From: Deroplatys truncata
Lineage: Eukaryota; Arthropoda; Insecta; Mantodea; Mantidae
Assembly (NCBI GenBank): GCA_030765065.1
Contig: CM060990.1
Location: 417,765,198 to 417,829,197, forward strand
Length of the DNA stretch: 64,000 nucleotides
Direction of reading: 5' to 3'
Within the stretch, counting starts at the first letter, position 1; each line of letters starts with the position of its first letter. A program made the position numbers and the translations under genes. Under the pieces are notes generated by a model. It ran no database searches. It saw nothing but the letters and a program-made list of their open reading frames with translations, and was not told the origin of the DNA. Positions 21,271 through 31,989 of this stretch are shown here, one piece after another.

Positions 21271-21604
21271 CAATCTGAGTTTTTCCCATTTGTTCCGCCT
21301 GGATGCCATATTTCTCAAGAACCCTCAAATCCAATTTACCTACCGATCATAAACACCAACGTCATTGAGCAAATTAGTCTTCGTGTAGGGACCAGAACGG
21401 TAATATCCTTGACTTTAGAAACGAAGATATAAGATAAGACTTCACATCCGTTGCAATGGCAATAGATTTTAGAAGTCAGCGACGTCGAGGATATAATAAT
21501 GGAGTAATTCCACGCCCGCATCATACTCTGCCTTTGACGTCCCGAGGGTTAACATCGCGCAATCGACACTTCCTCCAGACACTGGGCTTCAGAATCCTAT
21601 AATC

Positions 21605-21795
21605 ATGGACATCTTCTATGTTACCGAGACACCAAGATTCGACAAGATCACCAAAGAGGAACATGTGTTTTTGCCATATAATACATCAGCTCTGGACGCT
21701 AATGACGAGATTAGAATCCCTTGTCAAGCTGAAGATTTATATACTTTACCTAATCGAAGTTATCTATACATCGAGTATTACCAAACCTAATGGAG
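21605..21795 (+). pseudogene. Major capsid protein, N-terminal stub
   Basis: The start of the double-jelly-roll major capsid protein. MDIFYVTETPRFDKITKEEH is followed by LDANDEIRIPCQAEDLYTLP and SYLYIEYYQT, which matches the opening of the capsid family carried by arthropod Polinton/adintovirus relics. Homology is lost soon after about 21,810, where sequence rich in CCCGGGAACGAGAA repeats starts. Most of the protein (normally several hundred residues) is therefore missing. Confidence 0.72.
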
Positions 21796-21821
21796 CAGCT
21801 ACTACTACAAATCTAGCTGCT

Positions 21822-22528
21822 ACTGAACCAACCGGGCCCCGGGAACGAGAAACAAGAGTTGCCCAACTTTTAACTTTCTCGTTCTCGTTCCCGGGCACGG
21901 CATATTAGATCCCTATTGTGCATATTATACTCTTCACTCTAGAGGTTATTCTAAGCGGCCGTGACATGAAACAGCCACTAGTGCTCTCTATAGTCGCAAG
22001 CTGGAAACATGAAACTGGAAGGAATTAGTAGTAAATGTGCTTCCTAACCTCATTCCGAAACCCGTAAATCTAATCAGCGTTGGTTCCTCTGGTGAAGGGA
22101 TCAATTGAAGTTTGTTTATATGCAACTCAAAACTGGCTATTACCTAAAAAACAATGGCAAAAGCTACAAAGAACAGCTAAAACCGGTGGAAATGATAAAA
22201 GAACAATAAACAATTTTAATGTATGCCATTAAATAAAGGAATGAAAGTTTGGCATAAGTAGAGGGATCGGAAATGTAATGAATATGCATTTAGATAATGT
22301 TTACTCTATCGAATTTTGACGTTGGCTTGGCTAAATTGGAAGTAGGTGAAAAAATGTCATTGGTCAGTTAAAAATAAATGAAATCCCAATGCGTAAAACA
22401 GACTTTCACTTTGTGATCGATATGCATTCCCGTTCTCGTTACTGGTCTGTTGTGAATCAAAATTTCTTGCTTCCCGTTCTCGTTTCCGTTCTGGTTACCG
22501 TTACCGGGTGGTGAACCAGCCTTAACAT
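21822..22528. mobile_element. Non-autonomous inverted-repeat element, boundaries partly unsure
   Basis: The right edge reads CCGGGTGGTGAACCAGCC followed by TTAA (ending about 22,528). Its reverse complement opens GGCTGGTTCACCACCCGG, a terminal-repeat style common in MITEs. The left part has GAACCAACCGG then CCCGGGAACGAGAAAC and, 40 bases later, its inverse TTCTCGTTCTCGTTCCCGGG (21,875-21,896). The interior has no coding capacity. The element cuts the capsid gene. The left terminus does not mirror the right one cleanly, so it may be two overlapping or truncated copies. Confidence 0.5.
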
Positions 22529-22853
22529 GTTTTGAAAATTAGTGAAATACGTGAAGTTTCATGAGTGGTATGATTTCGGTAGCATGAGAGTAAGCTAGGA
22601 AACATTGATTCGGATATTAGAGTAGTTCCAGGTCAGTCTACGGTTGTAAAGACAAAAATTACGCCGAAGTATAAAGAGATGGCGTTGAAGGTATGTATGG
22701 ACTTGTCATTCTAGAAGAATTAATAATTGTTAAAGTAATATGGTAGTGAAGTGATGGTCCACATATTATTTTTCCTGTACAGTGTTGTACATTTTCATTG
22801 AAATGTGCATAAGTATAGCACCAAGAGATCTCCTTTAAATATGACTTTAGGTA
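22529..22853. other. Flank of the 13.6-kb element; nothing firm
   Basis: A short open stretch (about 22,590-22,690) ends in AAG|GTATGT, which resembles a splice donor, but I cannot tie it to any protein. The rest is AT-rich. This sequence would join 36,456 onward if the 13.6-kb element were removed. Confidence 0.35.
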
Positions 22854-22861
22854 TGTTTGTA

Positions 22862-22918
22862 GGCTATCATGCATAATAGCGGCTGTCGTCTGCTAGCAAG
22901 CGGCCTGGGCGTGGCTTA
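22862..22918 (+). repeat. Left terminal inverted repeat of the 13.6-kb element
   Basis: 57 bp identical to the reverse complement of 36,391-36,447. It is preceded directly by the 8-bp target copy TGTTTGTA (22,854-22,861). Confidence 0.92.
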
Positions 22919-23102
22919 AGGAGTTCGGGCGTTGCCAACCGTAAGAAATGAACGCGCGGAAGATTACAACTATGTAACACGAAATTCGCAATCGGCGCGG
23001 TTATTTCAAACATACAATTTTTCGATGTTTGTTACATTGCATTGAAGCATACTTATTGTACAAAGTTAACCAAACCTGCATGTTGATTCATACCCAATGA
23101 AA

Positions 23103-23935
23103 ATGCTGTTATTTCAGGGCAAACACATTATCGCACATATACGTTATTACACAGAAGCAGTGGTAGCTTTGTTGTCATTGTCCTTGAACCACAAACACAC
23201 ATTGTTGTAAACTAGGTGAAATATCAGCAGCATACGTTATTACACAGAAGCAGTGGCAGCATTGTTCTCATTGTCCTTGAGCCACTACACATTGTTGTAA
23301 ATTAGGTGAAATATCAGCAGCATACCTTATTACACAGAAGCCGTGGCAGCATTGTTGTCATTGCCCTTGAGTCACGTACACACATTGTTGTACATTAGGT
23401 GAAATATCAGTAGCATACCTTATTACACAGAAGCAGTGGCAGCATTGTTGTCATTGCCCTTGAGTCACGTACACACATTGTTGTATAGGTGAAATATCAG
23501 CAGCATACGTTATTACACAGAAGCAGTGGCAGCATTGTTGTCATTGCCCTTGAGCCGCGTACACACATTGTTGTACATTAGGTAAAATATCAGCAGCATA
23601 CGTTATTACACAGAAGCAGTGGCAGCATTGTTGTCATTGCCCTTGAGCCACGTACACACATTGTTGTACATTAGGTGAAATATCAGCAACATACGTTATT
23701 ACACAGAAGCAGTGGCAGCATTGTTGTCATTGCCCTTGAGCCATGTACACACATTGTTGTACATTAGGTGAAATATCAGCAACATACGTTATTACACAGA
23801 AGCAGTGGCAGCATTGTTGTCATTGCCCTTGAGCCATGTACACACATTGTTGTACATTAGGTGAAATATCAGCAACATACCTTATTACACAGAAGCGGTG
23901 GCAGCATTGTTGTCACTGTCCATGAGTAACAAATG
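23103..23935. repeat. 90-93 bp tandem array, nine units
   Basis: The motif ACACAGAAGC recurs at 23,149, 23,242, 23,332, 23,425, 23,515, 23,608, 23,701, 23,794 and 23,887, giving steps of 93 or 90 bp. Each unit also carries GGCAGCATTGTTGTCATTG and TAGGTGAAATATCAGC. Later units are closer to each other than the first, which suggests expansion from the right side. There is no coding potential. Confidence 0.95.
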
Positions 23936-23953
23936 AGAAAAATTCCCACCCCC

Positions 23954-24022
23954 AGACGGGAAATGGAACCCGGAACCCTTGGTAGAGAAAGCAGATGCTC
24001 TATAGACTGAACTACGGAGCCA
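23954..24022 (-). repeat. tRNA-like block (SINE head), minus strand
   Basis: Read on the minus strand it opens GGCTCCGTAGTTCAGTCTAT and contains AGAGCATCTGC and a B-box-like GGGTTCCATTTCC. This layout resembles a tRNA gene promoter. The anticodon arm and acceptor pairing are poor, so it is more likely a tRNA-derived SINE head than a tRNA gene. It sits directly after the tandem array. Confidence 0.55.
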
Positions 24023-24023
24023 G

Positions 24024-25930
24024 CCTCATTTTATTTGTCATGTAAATATCTTTAATATATGACATTTTAAAAAAATTGTTACAGCCATTTTTCAAAGAAT
24101 TAAAAGTTTTCGAAAAATGCTGCATGTAAAGGGTAGTTGGGGAAGGAGATTTTCTTGAAAACTATTCGTGTCGCATCTTTGAAAGGTACTGAACCTAAAT
24201 ACCAGGTGTGGTATTTATCCGACTTGTCATTTTGCTTTCTTTGGATTCACGGAACCTCAAAACATGTAGTTGCAGCGAAAGCTTGGTATCGAATTTTTGG
24301 AGAAACGTGATAGAGAAAGTAAAAAGCTTGAGTAAGAATAATTTGTATACCCAGTAATAGTACTTCAGCTTGCTCAACTGCATTTTAATACATTGGTGGA
24401 GTTCATGATCTTGGTTCCAGAGAGGAAAATAAAAATCACACGACTTGCATTTACACGACTTTCTCTATCACTCTTTTTCACACAATACTTACAAAAGCTG
24501 ATTCTTGGTATCTACTTCTTGTTAATCGAGATAAACTTTCATTGTAGGAATAAAAGAATGCAGTAAACTAAAGGGATAGTCAAATATTTTAAATGTGGGT
24601 CGCTATTTGATGGATTTGAAATTCCGTTCTTTTCAGGTGATCGCGGAAAAAAGAAAAAAATCCTGATGTTCTACATTCACATGGCTTTCTCTAACCATTC
24701 TTCTACAAACTATACTTACAAGAGCTTATTATTCCAGCTTCTTCTTGTTAATCCAGACCAACGTTCAATTTACATTTACAATTTTGTTATACGATACAGT
24801 AGGTAAAGTGAATCAGGTTTTTAAAGAGCGCGTGGCTATATGAGGGCTTTGAAATTCGATGCTCTTTACGTGACCACGAGAAAATATCGAAAACCGACTT
24901 CCCATTTGAGAGAATTATGAGTAGGTATTTGTAAGTTTAAACCAATAAGAAGGAATATCTCAGAATGGTTAACTTAAAAAAAGAAGGAATATCTCAGAAT
25001 GGTTAACTTAAAAAAAGAAGGAATATCTCAGAATGGTTAACTTAAAAAAAGAAAGTAAAACAGAAATGCTTTGACATAAATTGCGTGCTTTAACGAGAAC
25101 AATTTTCTTTTTGTAGACAGATTTGCCTATCTTATAGTTTACCAATTGTGCAAAAGTTACTCAGAATGAAGAGGACTTCAGAGGATATACCCAGGAAATG
25201 CAATATATGCATTTGATATGAAAACATTTTAAACATGTCGTGTTTAATCAAAATCGTTAAGTCATTTTTGAGAAAATAAAAAGCTTTTAGGAAAAGTTTC
25301 CATGTAAAGGGGGGGGTACATTTCTTGAAAATCTTCCTGACGCATGTTTGGAAGGTGCTGAACTTAAAATACCAAACTTGTTATTTAACGACTTTTCCTT
25401 TCTGAGTTTGCTGTTCAGACACAGATGCGTAGTAGGGCTCTTGTAGTATAATCTCTTACAGCTTAGCGTTACATAAAAGTCATTCAGAATAAAGAGCACT
25501 TCACTGGTTATTCCCAGAAAATTCGAGATATACCTAATTATATTTGCCATGAAAATACCTTAAACAATAGCGGATTCTAATCAAAATTGTTGGAACCATT
25601 TTTGAGAAAAGGGATAGTTTTGGGGTAGAGGAATTTTCTTGAAAATCTTAACACATTTTGGAGGATACTAAGTTTCAACAATTTTTTTTAATTATGCTGT
25701 TCACACACACATTTGCTAAAGATGTTTCTTCTTAATTCAGGCACTCTCAAAACGTGTATCTCTGATGAAATCTCCGTATCGAATTTATGCGTAGAATGCA
25801 ATACTTCCTCTACTTGCTATACGTAAGTGATAGTGAAATTAAAAATTGTTTGAAGACGCAAGGACTCGGATGTGTGCTGATATAAACAGTTATTTAAAAG
25901 AGAAAATGTAAAAGGTTGCGCAACATTTTC
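24024..25930. repeat. Diverged internal modules of the 13.6-kb element
   Basis: At least three or four related stretches recur. One phrase is GCCAT...TTTTTGAGAAAA followed by a CCATGTAAAGGG run and TTTTCTTGAAAA (near 24,090-24,160, 25,265-25,340, 25,590-25,660). Another is TTCACATGGCTTTCTCTA or TTTACACGACTTTCTCTA followed by ACTTACAA and CTTGTTAATC (near 24,440 and 24,670). Related copies lie at 35,490-36,140 near the other end. Matches are diverged and AT-rich. No open frame of note exists. Confidence 0.6.
24950..25051. repeat. 34-bp direct repeat, three copies
   Basis: The unit GAAGGAATATCTCAGAATGG then TTAACTTAAAAAAA is present three times in a row without change, indicating recent slippage or unequal exchange. 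Confidence 0.95.
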
Positions 25931-26759
25931 TTCCAGAGGCAAATGAAACACGAGGTGGACCTTCTAACAACGCTGAAAAGATCCTGAGGTGTTTTCATCT
26001 GGGTACTATAACGCTAAACAGAATGTGAGTGAGGTCATAGTGAGCCGCTCTTATTACCGGAAGACTGGTAATATAATCAAAGCGATATACAAATAAACTT
26101 ACATAGAGCAGAATGTTCGCACAAATCAAAACCGGATTATAACTAAAGAATTTCAATTAAAACCAAACTTAAATTTAACTTTCAAATGAAACTCTTTCAT
26201 CCAGTTTAACTTTAATTCATGGTAACATCTTATAAATTCTTGGAATTACGTCGTGATATTTTATATAGAAGCAGAGGATATCAATGTAAAGGTGTAAAAC
26301 CAGAAGTACAAATAACCTATTTTCAATATATCAGTTGGTGACACGTTTGTGATACTATCAAATAAGGAAATGAGGGATTGGATTTAGAAGGGGCATGAGC
26401 GTTAGCTATTAAAAGTTGGGTGAATCTCAATGTCTGTTTCATTTGCGAAATCTTTAATTATAATTGTGTTATATAAAATTTGCATCTCTATTAGGTTTCA
26501 TAAATTAGAGTATGATTAACATGAATGAGTATATGAATATTTAGGTTCAGTAAAGATTTAAATCGCCTGCTGACAGAGGAATGGGCGTGTTTGTTTACTC
26601 AGATGATGTGTCGTGGTGAAGGTCACTGAGCAAAAGCTTGGTAGGTGATAGCAATAGCTCATCGAAGAGGGGAAATTTTTATTTATACCAAACCACGATC
26701 TGATGCTCATTTCTCAACTTGCTTGGAGCTACAGCTCCCAAGCTTTTGCTTGTTTTTAT
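25931..26759. other. AT-rich interior of the 13.6-kb element
   Basis: No coding similarity or clear repeat was recognised. A short inverted pair (GCAAAAGCTTGGTAG near 26,630 and CCCAAGCTTTTGC near 26,736) could form a long-range hairpin. Confidence 0.35.
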
Positions 26760-27012
26760 TTATATCACCCAATGTCGTTCTTTAAGTTTAACGTCCCTAA
26801 CTTGGTAGTCGTATCGGATGACGAATGAATGAAATGGGTGAAATGATGCAAATGAGCCCGGGGTCCATAGAGCTTACAGTTATCCGACATTCGACTTCTC
26901 AAGATAAGGGAAAACTCCGAAAAACGTTTATCCGAACAACTCACCCTAACCAACACTAGAACTCGGGACCTCTTGAATGTGAGGTAAACACACTACCTGC
27001 ACACCGCAGAGT
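26760..27012 (-). mobile_element. Probable tRNA-derived SINE, minus strand
   Basis: The right end, read on the minus strand, opens GACTCTGCGGTGTGCAGGTA with an A-box-like stretch, followed by GGTCCCGAGTTCTAGTG as a degenerate B box. The body contains a GAATGAATGAAATGGGTGAA phrase that resembles part of the SINE at 9804-10,183. A T-rich tail precedes it at 26,750-26,780. No clear target duplication was seen. Confidence 0.55.
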
Positions 27013-28140
27013 CAGTACTTTCTATATTGTTTTTATAACCACATACAACGAAATGTGTCATGCAGGTTTATCTATATTAACAAGAATGAGATAGAAGAAG
27101 AAACTTTTATAAGAATAATTGGTAGAGAAAGTTATGTGAATCCAACATCAGGTTTTAATTAAGCACAACCTTAAGAGCCGAATCTTTGCAGGGTTGCAGT
27201 AGTTTAGGAACAAAAATGTTAAGTGTAACATCTTGTATGAACGTTTCCATTTTTCATAACACTTGTACGTGACTTTAAGATCCGCAAAGCTCAGACCCTC
27301 CCTACCTGCCTGGGACTTTGCAAGGGGTAGTGTTTGAACATTCCGAAAGCATTTCTGTTTATGATGGGCAGTAAATGACTCTCAACCAGGAATACAATAC
27401 AACAGCACCACATGTTAAAAGTGGATGGGGGAACATTTATTCCGCAGAAGGTACAACCTTTGGCTAACAAGAAACTCCAGACCGCACTGCAAACATACTC
27501 AAGCAATTCGAATACACTTATTTACGTTTAATTCCAAGAAAAATTCCGCATTCTAGATGAAATAAAGTGAGTAGCATATACCGCGATTTAAGGAATATAA
27601 TTGACGAATGCTTTATGGTAAAGTGTTTCTTTTCCTCCCTGTCGGTCTGCATTTTATTCCAGTAGCAAGAGCTATTCGGAAAGGCTATTTTCGTTTATCC
27701 CGTAGACAATTTCCAAGAAAGTTTTAAGAAGAAAACTACCGGGCTCATCTATGCCATAATCATCTTTTCCATTCCTTCCATTATTAAGAACAATCAGGCA
27801 GAAAGGAAGTTGAAGAATATTCCATCAAATTCTATATTTGCAAATCTATACTTTTAGTCATTGATTTAATTTACACTAAAAAACAGAAAAAAACGGGGAT
27901 TCGAGGAGGAAAGTGCAAGAAAGGATTAAACAATCCTTAGATAATTTATAGCTTAAAACGCTGACACAGTGAATTTACACTGTGTAGTTCAAAATCGCAA
28001 TTTTATGTTTAAGGATTAGAAATCAATAGGAACCTTCACAGTTAGACGAAGTCTTCTACTGATTAAAAATCAATATTCTTACTCGACAAAAAATACTCAT
28101 ATCGTGGAAAATGTAATGTGAATAGAAGCCTAATTTTGCA
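27013..28140. other. Interior of the 13.6-kb element, nothing recognised
   Basis: AT-rich sequence without protein similarity. Short open frames have no family features. Confidence 0.4.
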
Positions 28141-28146
28141 TGAATG

Positions 28147-28375
28147 CTATATGGTATGGTATGGTATGGGTGAGCGTGCGTGCGTGCGTGTGTGTGTGTG
28201 TGTGTGTGTTTTGTTTTTAATGAGTTGTTGTGTCAGAGGCTGTGAGTTTTAATGAGTTGTAGTGCCAGAGGCTGTGTGTTTTAATGAGTTGTAGTGCCAG
28301 AGGTTGTGTGTTTTAATGAGTTGTGGAGCATGAGTGTGTGAATTTGTGTGTATGTGAGCATTGGAGTGTGCTGGA
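28147..28375. repeat. (TATGG)n, (GTGC/GT)n and about 35-bp minisatellite
   Basis: Four GGTAT-type units are followed by GTGCGTGCGTGC and a (GT)n run. Then come three copies of a unit of about 35 bp carrying TTTTAATGAGTTGTAGTGCC then AGAGGCTGTG. The phrase GAGTTGTAGTG is shared with the larger minisatellite on the other side of the LINE (34,270-35,020). Confidence 0.85.
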
Positions 28376-28402
28376 CAGAGGACCAGGCACCAAAAAAACG
28401 GG

Positions 28403-31400
28403 AGAAATAGACTTCTTTAAGCAATGACTAAAATCATCCGCCGGAACACAGAGGCTAAAATAAGATTGGGATAAAATAGCACTCTTGGCAGCGGCATGCG
28501 CACCTTCATTGGATATATGTACCTTCATTATCGCGTATGCCGAAATTAAATTAAAGTGAGTTTTATTTATGGACGCTCTTTAACTACTATGGTCCTTAGC
28601 GTCCCATTATATATTGGGAGTGAAATTTTGCTCAGAGGCCTCTTTATCAGGCTTGAGGTTCTTTTACATGTCGTAAATCTACGACACGGGACCACCGGCT
28701 TTACTTCCCTTCCGAAGGAAGCCATGCTAAGGATTTTTACACCCGAAATAATTCATCACCCTCCGCCGGGTTTGAACCCGCGATCTCGGGAACTAGAAGC
28801 TAGCACGGTACCACTAGTCCACGGAGGACGACAGGGTATGCCAACGTGACCAGGAACCCAGACAAACGATACGCTGATCCCATCAGTGGTAAGCTGGTGG
28901 GAACAATCCTGGAGACGCTGCACGATAGGATTACGAACGTACAGCGCACGAAGGCTAGAAAGGACGCTTAGAGAGTCCGTGCATAAAACACAATTCTGCA
29001 AACCACGCTGACGGATAAAGGACAGAGCTTGTTCCAGAGCAATAAATTCAGCAGTAAAAACCGAGCACTAATCAGAGAGACGAAAGATAAAACATTCTAC
29101 ACCAAATAAAAAGGCACATCCAACTCCACGATCATCCTTTGAGCCGTCAGTAGGAATAAAACAATGGCTGCCAAAGTGCGCCTGAACTTCGGCAAAAGCC
29201 AAACGGATGACCGGATTGGGGGTTGTGGACTTTGGCATGGACGTCAAATCAAGGTGGCAAGATATTTCGGAATGCAGCCAAGGAGGGAAGTGTGTGTGAC
29301 CCCTGTGTTGAGGCACACGGATAACCGGCAAGCATAGCTGCAGAGAAGAACGTCACGACGATAAGAGAGCGGAGGTTCTACAACTTCTGCACAAAGACTC
29401 AAAACAAGACTGGTATGAAAACCACCAGTTGATAGCCGGAGGCCCTGGTGGTGAACTGCGTTCAAGCGACTCAGGATGGAAGGTCGCGCAGCGGAATACA
29501 CAATACACCCATAGTCAAGCTTTAATCAAACCAATAATCGATAAAGTCGCAAAAGTAGCGTGCGATCTGCATCTCAAGATGACATTTAAAACACGTAAAA
29601 TAGAAAGAAACGTTCACGCCTTGCTTTCAAATAGGTGATATGCGACGACCAACACAACTTCCTATCAAAGATTAATCCGAGGAATTTCGTTTCGTCCGAA
29701 AAGGGGAGGAGTGCCGCACCGAGTCGGAGACAAGGTGGAGGGAACGCTTTTCTGCGACAGAAATTAACGCAGAGTGCCTTCTCGGCAGAAAATTGGAACC
29801 CCTTGGCAATGCTCCAAGAGTGAAGGCAGTTAAGACACTGCTGTAGTCGGCGTTCCAAAATACAGGTGCGACGAGAAGTTGCGAATACGGTGAAATCGTC
29901 AACAAAATGCAACGAGGAAATTCCGTGTGGAACACAGGCAGCAGTAGGGTTAATCACAATTGGAAACAGTGTGACCGAGGCTTGAGGTACTCCGTTCTCT
30001 TGGATAAAAGTTGAAGATGAAACCAATCCTACACGCACACGAAATACACGGTCCTTCATAAACTCATGAATGAAGACAGTGAGACGGCCATGGAAACTCC
30101 ACTGATGGAGTGTACGTAAAATGCCGCCCCTCCAACAAGTGTATAAGCTTTATCCAGGTCAAAAAAACACAGCCACTGTTTGACACTTTCTCAGGAATCC
30201 GTTCATAATATGCGTCGACAGAGATACCAGATGGTCGACGGAAGAGCGATGGCGACGAAACCCGCATTGAGCTTTCGCCAGAAGGTTCTGAGACTCAAGC
30301 CACCATGTCAACCGCCCGTTGATCATGCGCTCCATCACCTTGCAAAGTAACTGGTGAGGGAGATAGGCGGTAGCTGGAAGGTAGTTGGCGATCCTTCCAA
30401 GGCTCAAGTATAGGGACGATGGTGGCTTTACGCCAAACTGAAGGAAAGCGCCGTCTTGGCAAATACGGTTATAGAGCTGTAAGAGAAAGAGTTTACTGTC
30501 GACTGAACGGTTCTGTAACATCAAGACAAGAATGCCCTCCGGCCCAGGAGCGGAGTGCTTAGAGAAATGGAGGGCGTGCTTCAGCTACCTTATTGAGAAA
30601 AGGTCATTATAACACTCCTGATTAGGAGACCGAAAACTATAAGTCACGGAACCCAGACGGTCTTTGAGAGTGCGAAAGCCGGCGGAATAATGATCAGAAA
30701 TGGAAACCGCCTCAAAGGCAGCATCCAGAGTGTTAGCAATGGCAGCCGTATCCACTATGGTGGCCTTGGAAACCTGAAGGCCATACACAGTACAATTCGA
30801 CACTTTACCGGAGAAGCGACGACGTTTATCCCAAACAGCAGAGGAAGGCATGAAGCTATTACAAGACTCGACAAAACGAATCCAGGCCTTCTTGCTATGC
30901 TGAATAATGCGACGAACCCTGGCACGCGATTGTTTAAAAGTAACCAAATTATCATGTATAGGGTGTCGCTGAAACACCCTGAGCGCAGCTCTATGGGCAC
31001 GAACGGCGTCCTGACAGGCCTCGGTCAACCACGGAACAGGAATACGCCAAGGGTGGGAGGACCAACGGGGAATTGTGCATTCGGCGGCAGATAGGATCGT
31101 AGACGTAAGGTGCTGCACCATTTGGTTAACGTCAGTGGAAGACTGGTCCACAAAAGACACGAGGCTGGAATACAGTCTCCAATCGGCTTTATGGAATTGC
31201 CAGGTAGGTGCTCTGGAATGTTGGACGTGGTGAGACAGAAGAAACACGATGCAGAGGTAATGATCGCTGGAGTAGGTGTCAGAGACGACGTTCCACTGCA
31301 GACGACAAGCGAGCTGGATTGAGCAAACGGCAAGGTCCAAGTGAGAGAATGTACCAGAAGAATCAGAAAGAAAAGTAGGCTCACCTGTATTGAGGATGGA

Positions 31401-31880
31401 GAGGCTGAACTGAGCAAAAATGTCGGAAAGAAGCGTTCCCCTTGCACAAGCCCTAGGCGAACCCCACAGGGGGTGATGGGCATTAAAATCTCCCAAGAAA
31501 TGGTGCTGGGAGAGCGGACAGGAGATCTCGAACGTCCGCGTCAGCGAGGAGAGACGGGGGTGAATAGACGGAGCAAAGAGAATAGAAAAAGAAGGGGAAT
31601 TGAATCCTAACGGCAACAGCTTGCAAGTCGGACGTAAGTGTGAGAGTCTGAAAATGAACGTCGTGCGCACTAATAGCATGACACCTCCATGAGCAGGAGT
31701 ACCTTCATCCGGTGCAAGATTGTAGCGAACCGGAGTATACCCTCGGAGATCAAAAGGATCGTGAGGGCGATGCTTGGTCTCTTGCAAACTCACAACCATA
31801 GGTGAATGGGAACACAATAAAAGTTGCAGTTCCGCCCTATGCGATCGTACACCACGTAAATTCCAGGTCAGGATAGCCAT
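28403..31880 (-). pseudogene. LINE ORF2: endonuclease, reverse transcriptase, RNase H
   Basis: The replication protein of the LINE. The endonuclease is open from the ATG at 31,880 for 431 codons (AILTWNLRGV, VVSLQETK, FLGDFNAHHPLWG, FSHLDLAVCS). The reverse transcriptase follows in several frames: 30,524-30,159 has LPHQLLCKVMERMINGR and QCGFRRHRSSVDHL, and 30,059-29,586 has the catalytic box as HFVDDFTVF, where the usual Y-A-D-D reads F-V-D-D, then TKFLGLIFDRKL. RNase H has TDGSKDDRGVGCAF near 29,200, TDSLSVLSSL near 28,980 and VWVPGHVGI near 28,850. A SINE then interrupts, and the domain resumes at about 28,510 with NEGAHAAAKSA. Many frameshifts make it dead. Confidence 0.88.
28542..28833 (-). 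mobile_element. tRNA-derived SINE, copy 2 (full length, 292 bp)
   Basis: A full-length copy on the minus strand with A box (TAGTGGTACC region near 28,810), B box (GGTTCAAACCC type near 28,775) and a tail reaching ATAAATAAAACTC. A 9-bp flank pair, GCGTATGCC (28,533-28,541) and GGGTATGCC (28,834-28,842), differs at one base. It splits the RNase H domain of the host LINE. The length equals that of the copy at 48,465-48,756. Confidence 0.9.
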
Positions 31881-31989
31881 GAATAAAGGGGATAAACTGT
31901 TTACTTAGAAGGGCGGCTCAAAATTACCTTCTACTTAACCTTGGGGCTCGACCTTTGGTATGGAGTTGTTCAGACTCCATATGCTCCTC

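Larger units (their letters stand above)
12467..21800. mobile_element. Polinton/Maverick or adintovirus-like relic
   Basis: This is a large virus-like DNA transposon relic. The gene set is DNA polymerase B, retrovirus-like integrase, DUF8207-like protein, fibre-like protein, packaging ATPase, phospholipase A2-like segment, pX-like plus adenovirus-type protease, penton-like and major capsid proteins. The combination of polymerase, integrase, adenovirus-type protease and double-jelly-roll capsid defines Polintons and the related animal adintoviruses. Orientation is polymerase (+), integrase-to-ATPase block (-), capsid block (+). The left limit is unsure: it may extend to about 10,200. The right side is lost where the capsid gene is cut near 21,800. 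No terminal inverted repeats were found. Every gene is broken, so it is an old endogenous copy. Confidence 0.88.

Noticed and set aside
22590-22700. Possible host exon with a GTATGT donor
   Set aside because: Open stretch of only about 30 codons without similarity. A single donor-like site is not enough.
23103-23935. Regularly spaced repeats resembling a CRISPR array
   Set aside because: The whole 90-93 bp unit is conserved with no variable spacers, no cas genes exist, and the setting is eukaryotic. It is a minisatellite.
23954-24022. Possible tRNA gene on the minus strand
   Set aside because: The boxes are tRNA-like, but the arms do not pair well enough and the context is repetitive, so it is called a SINE-type relic.
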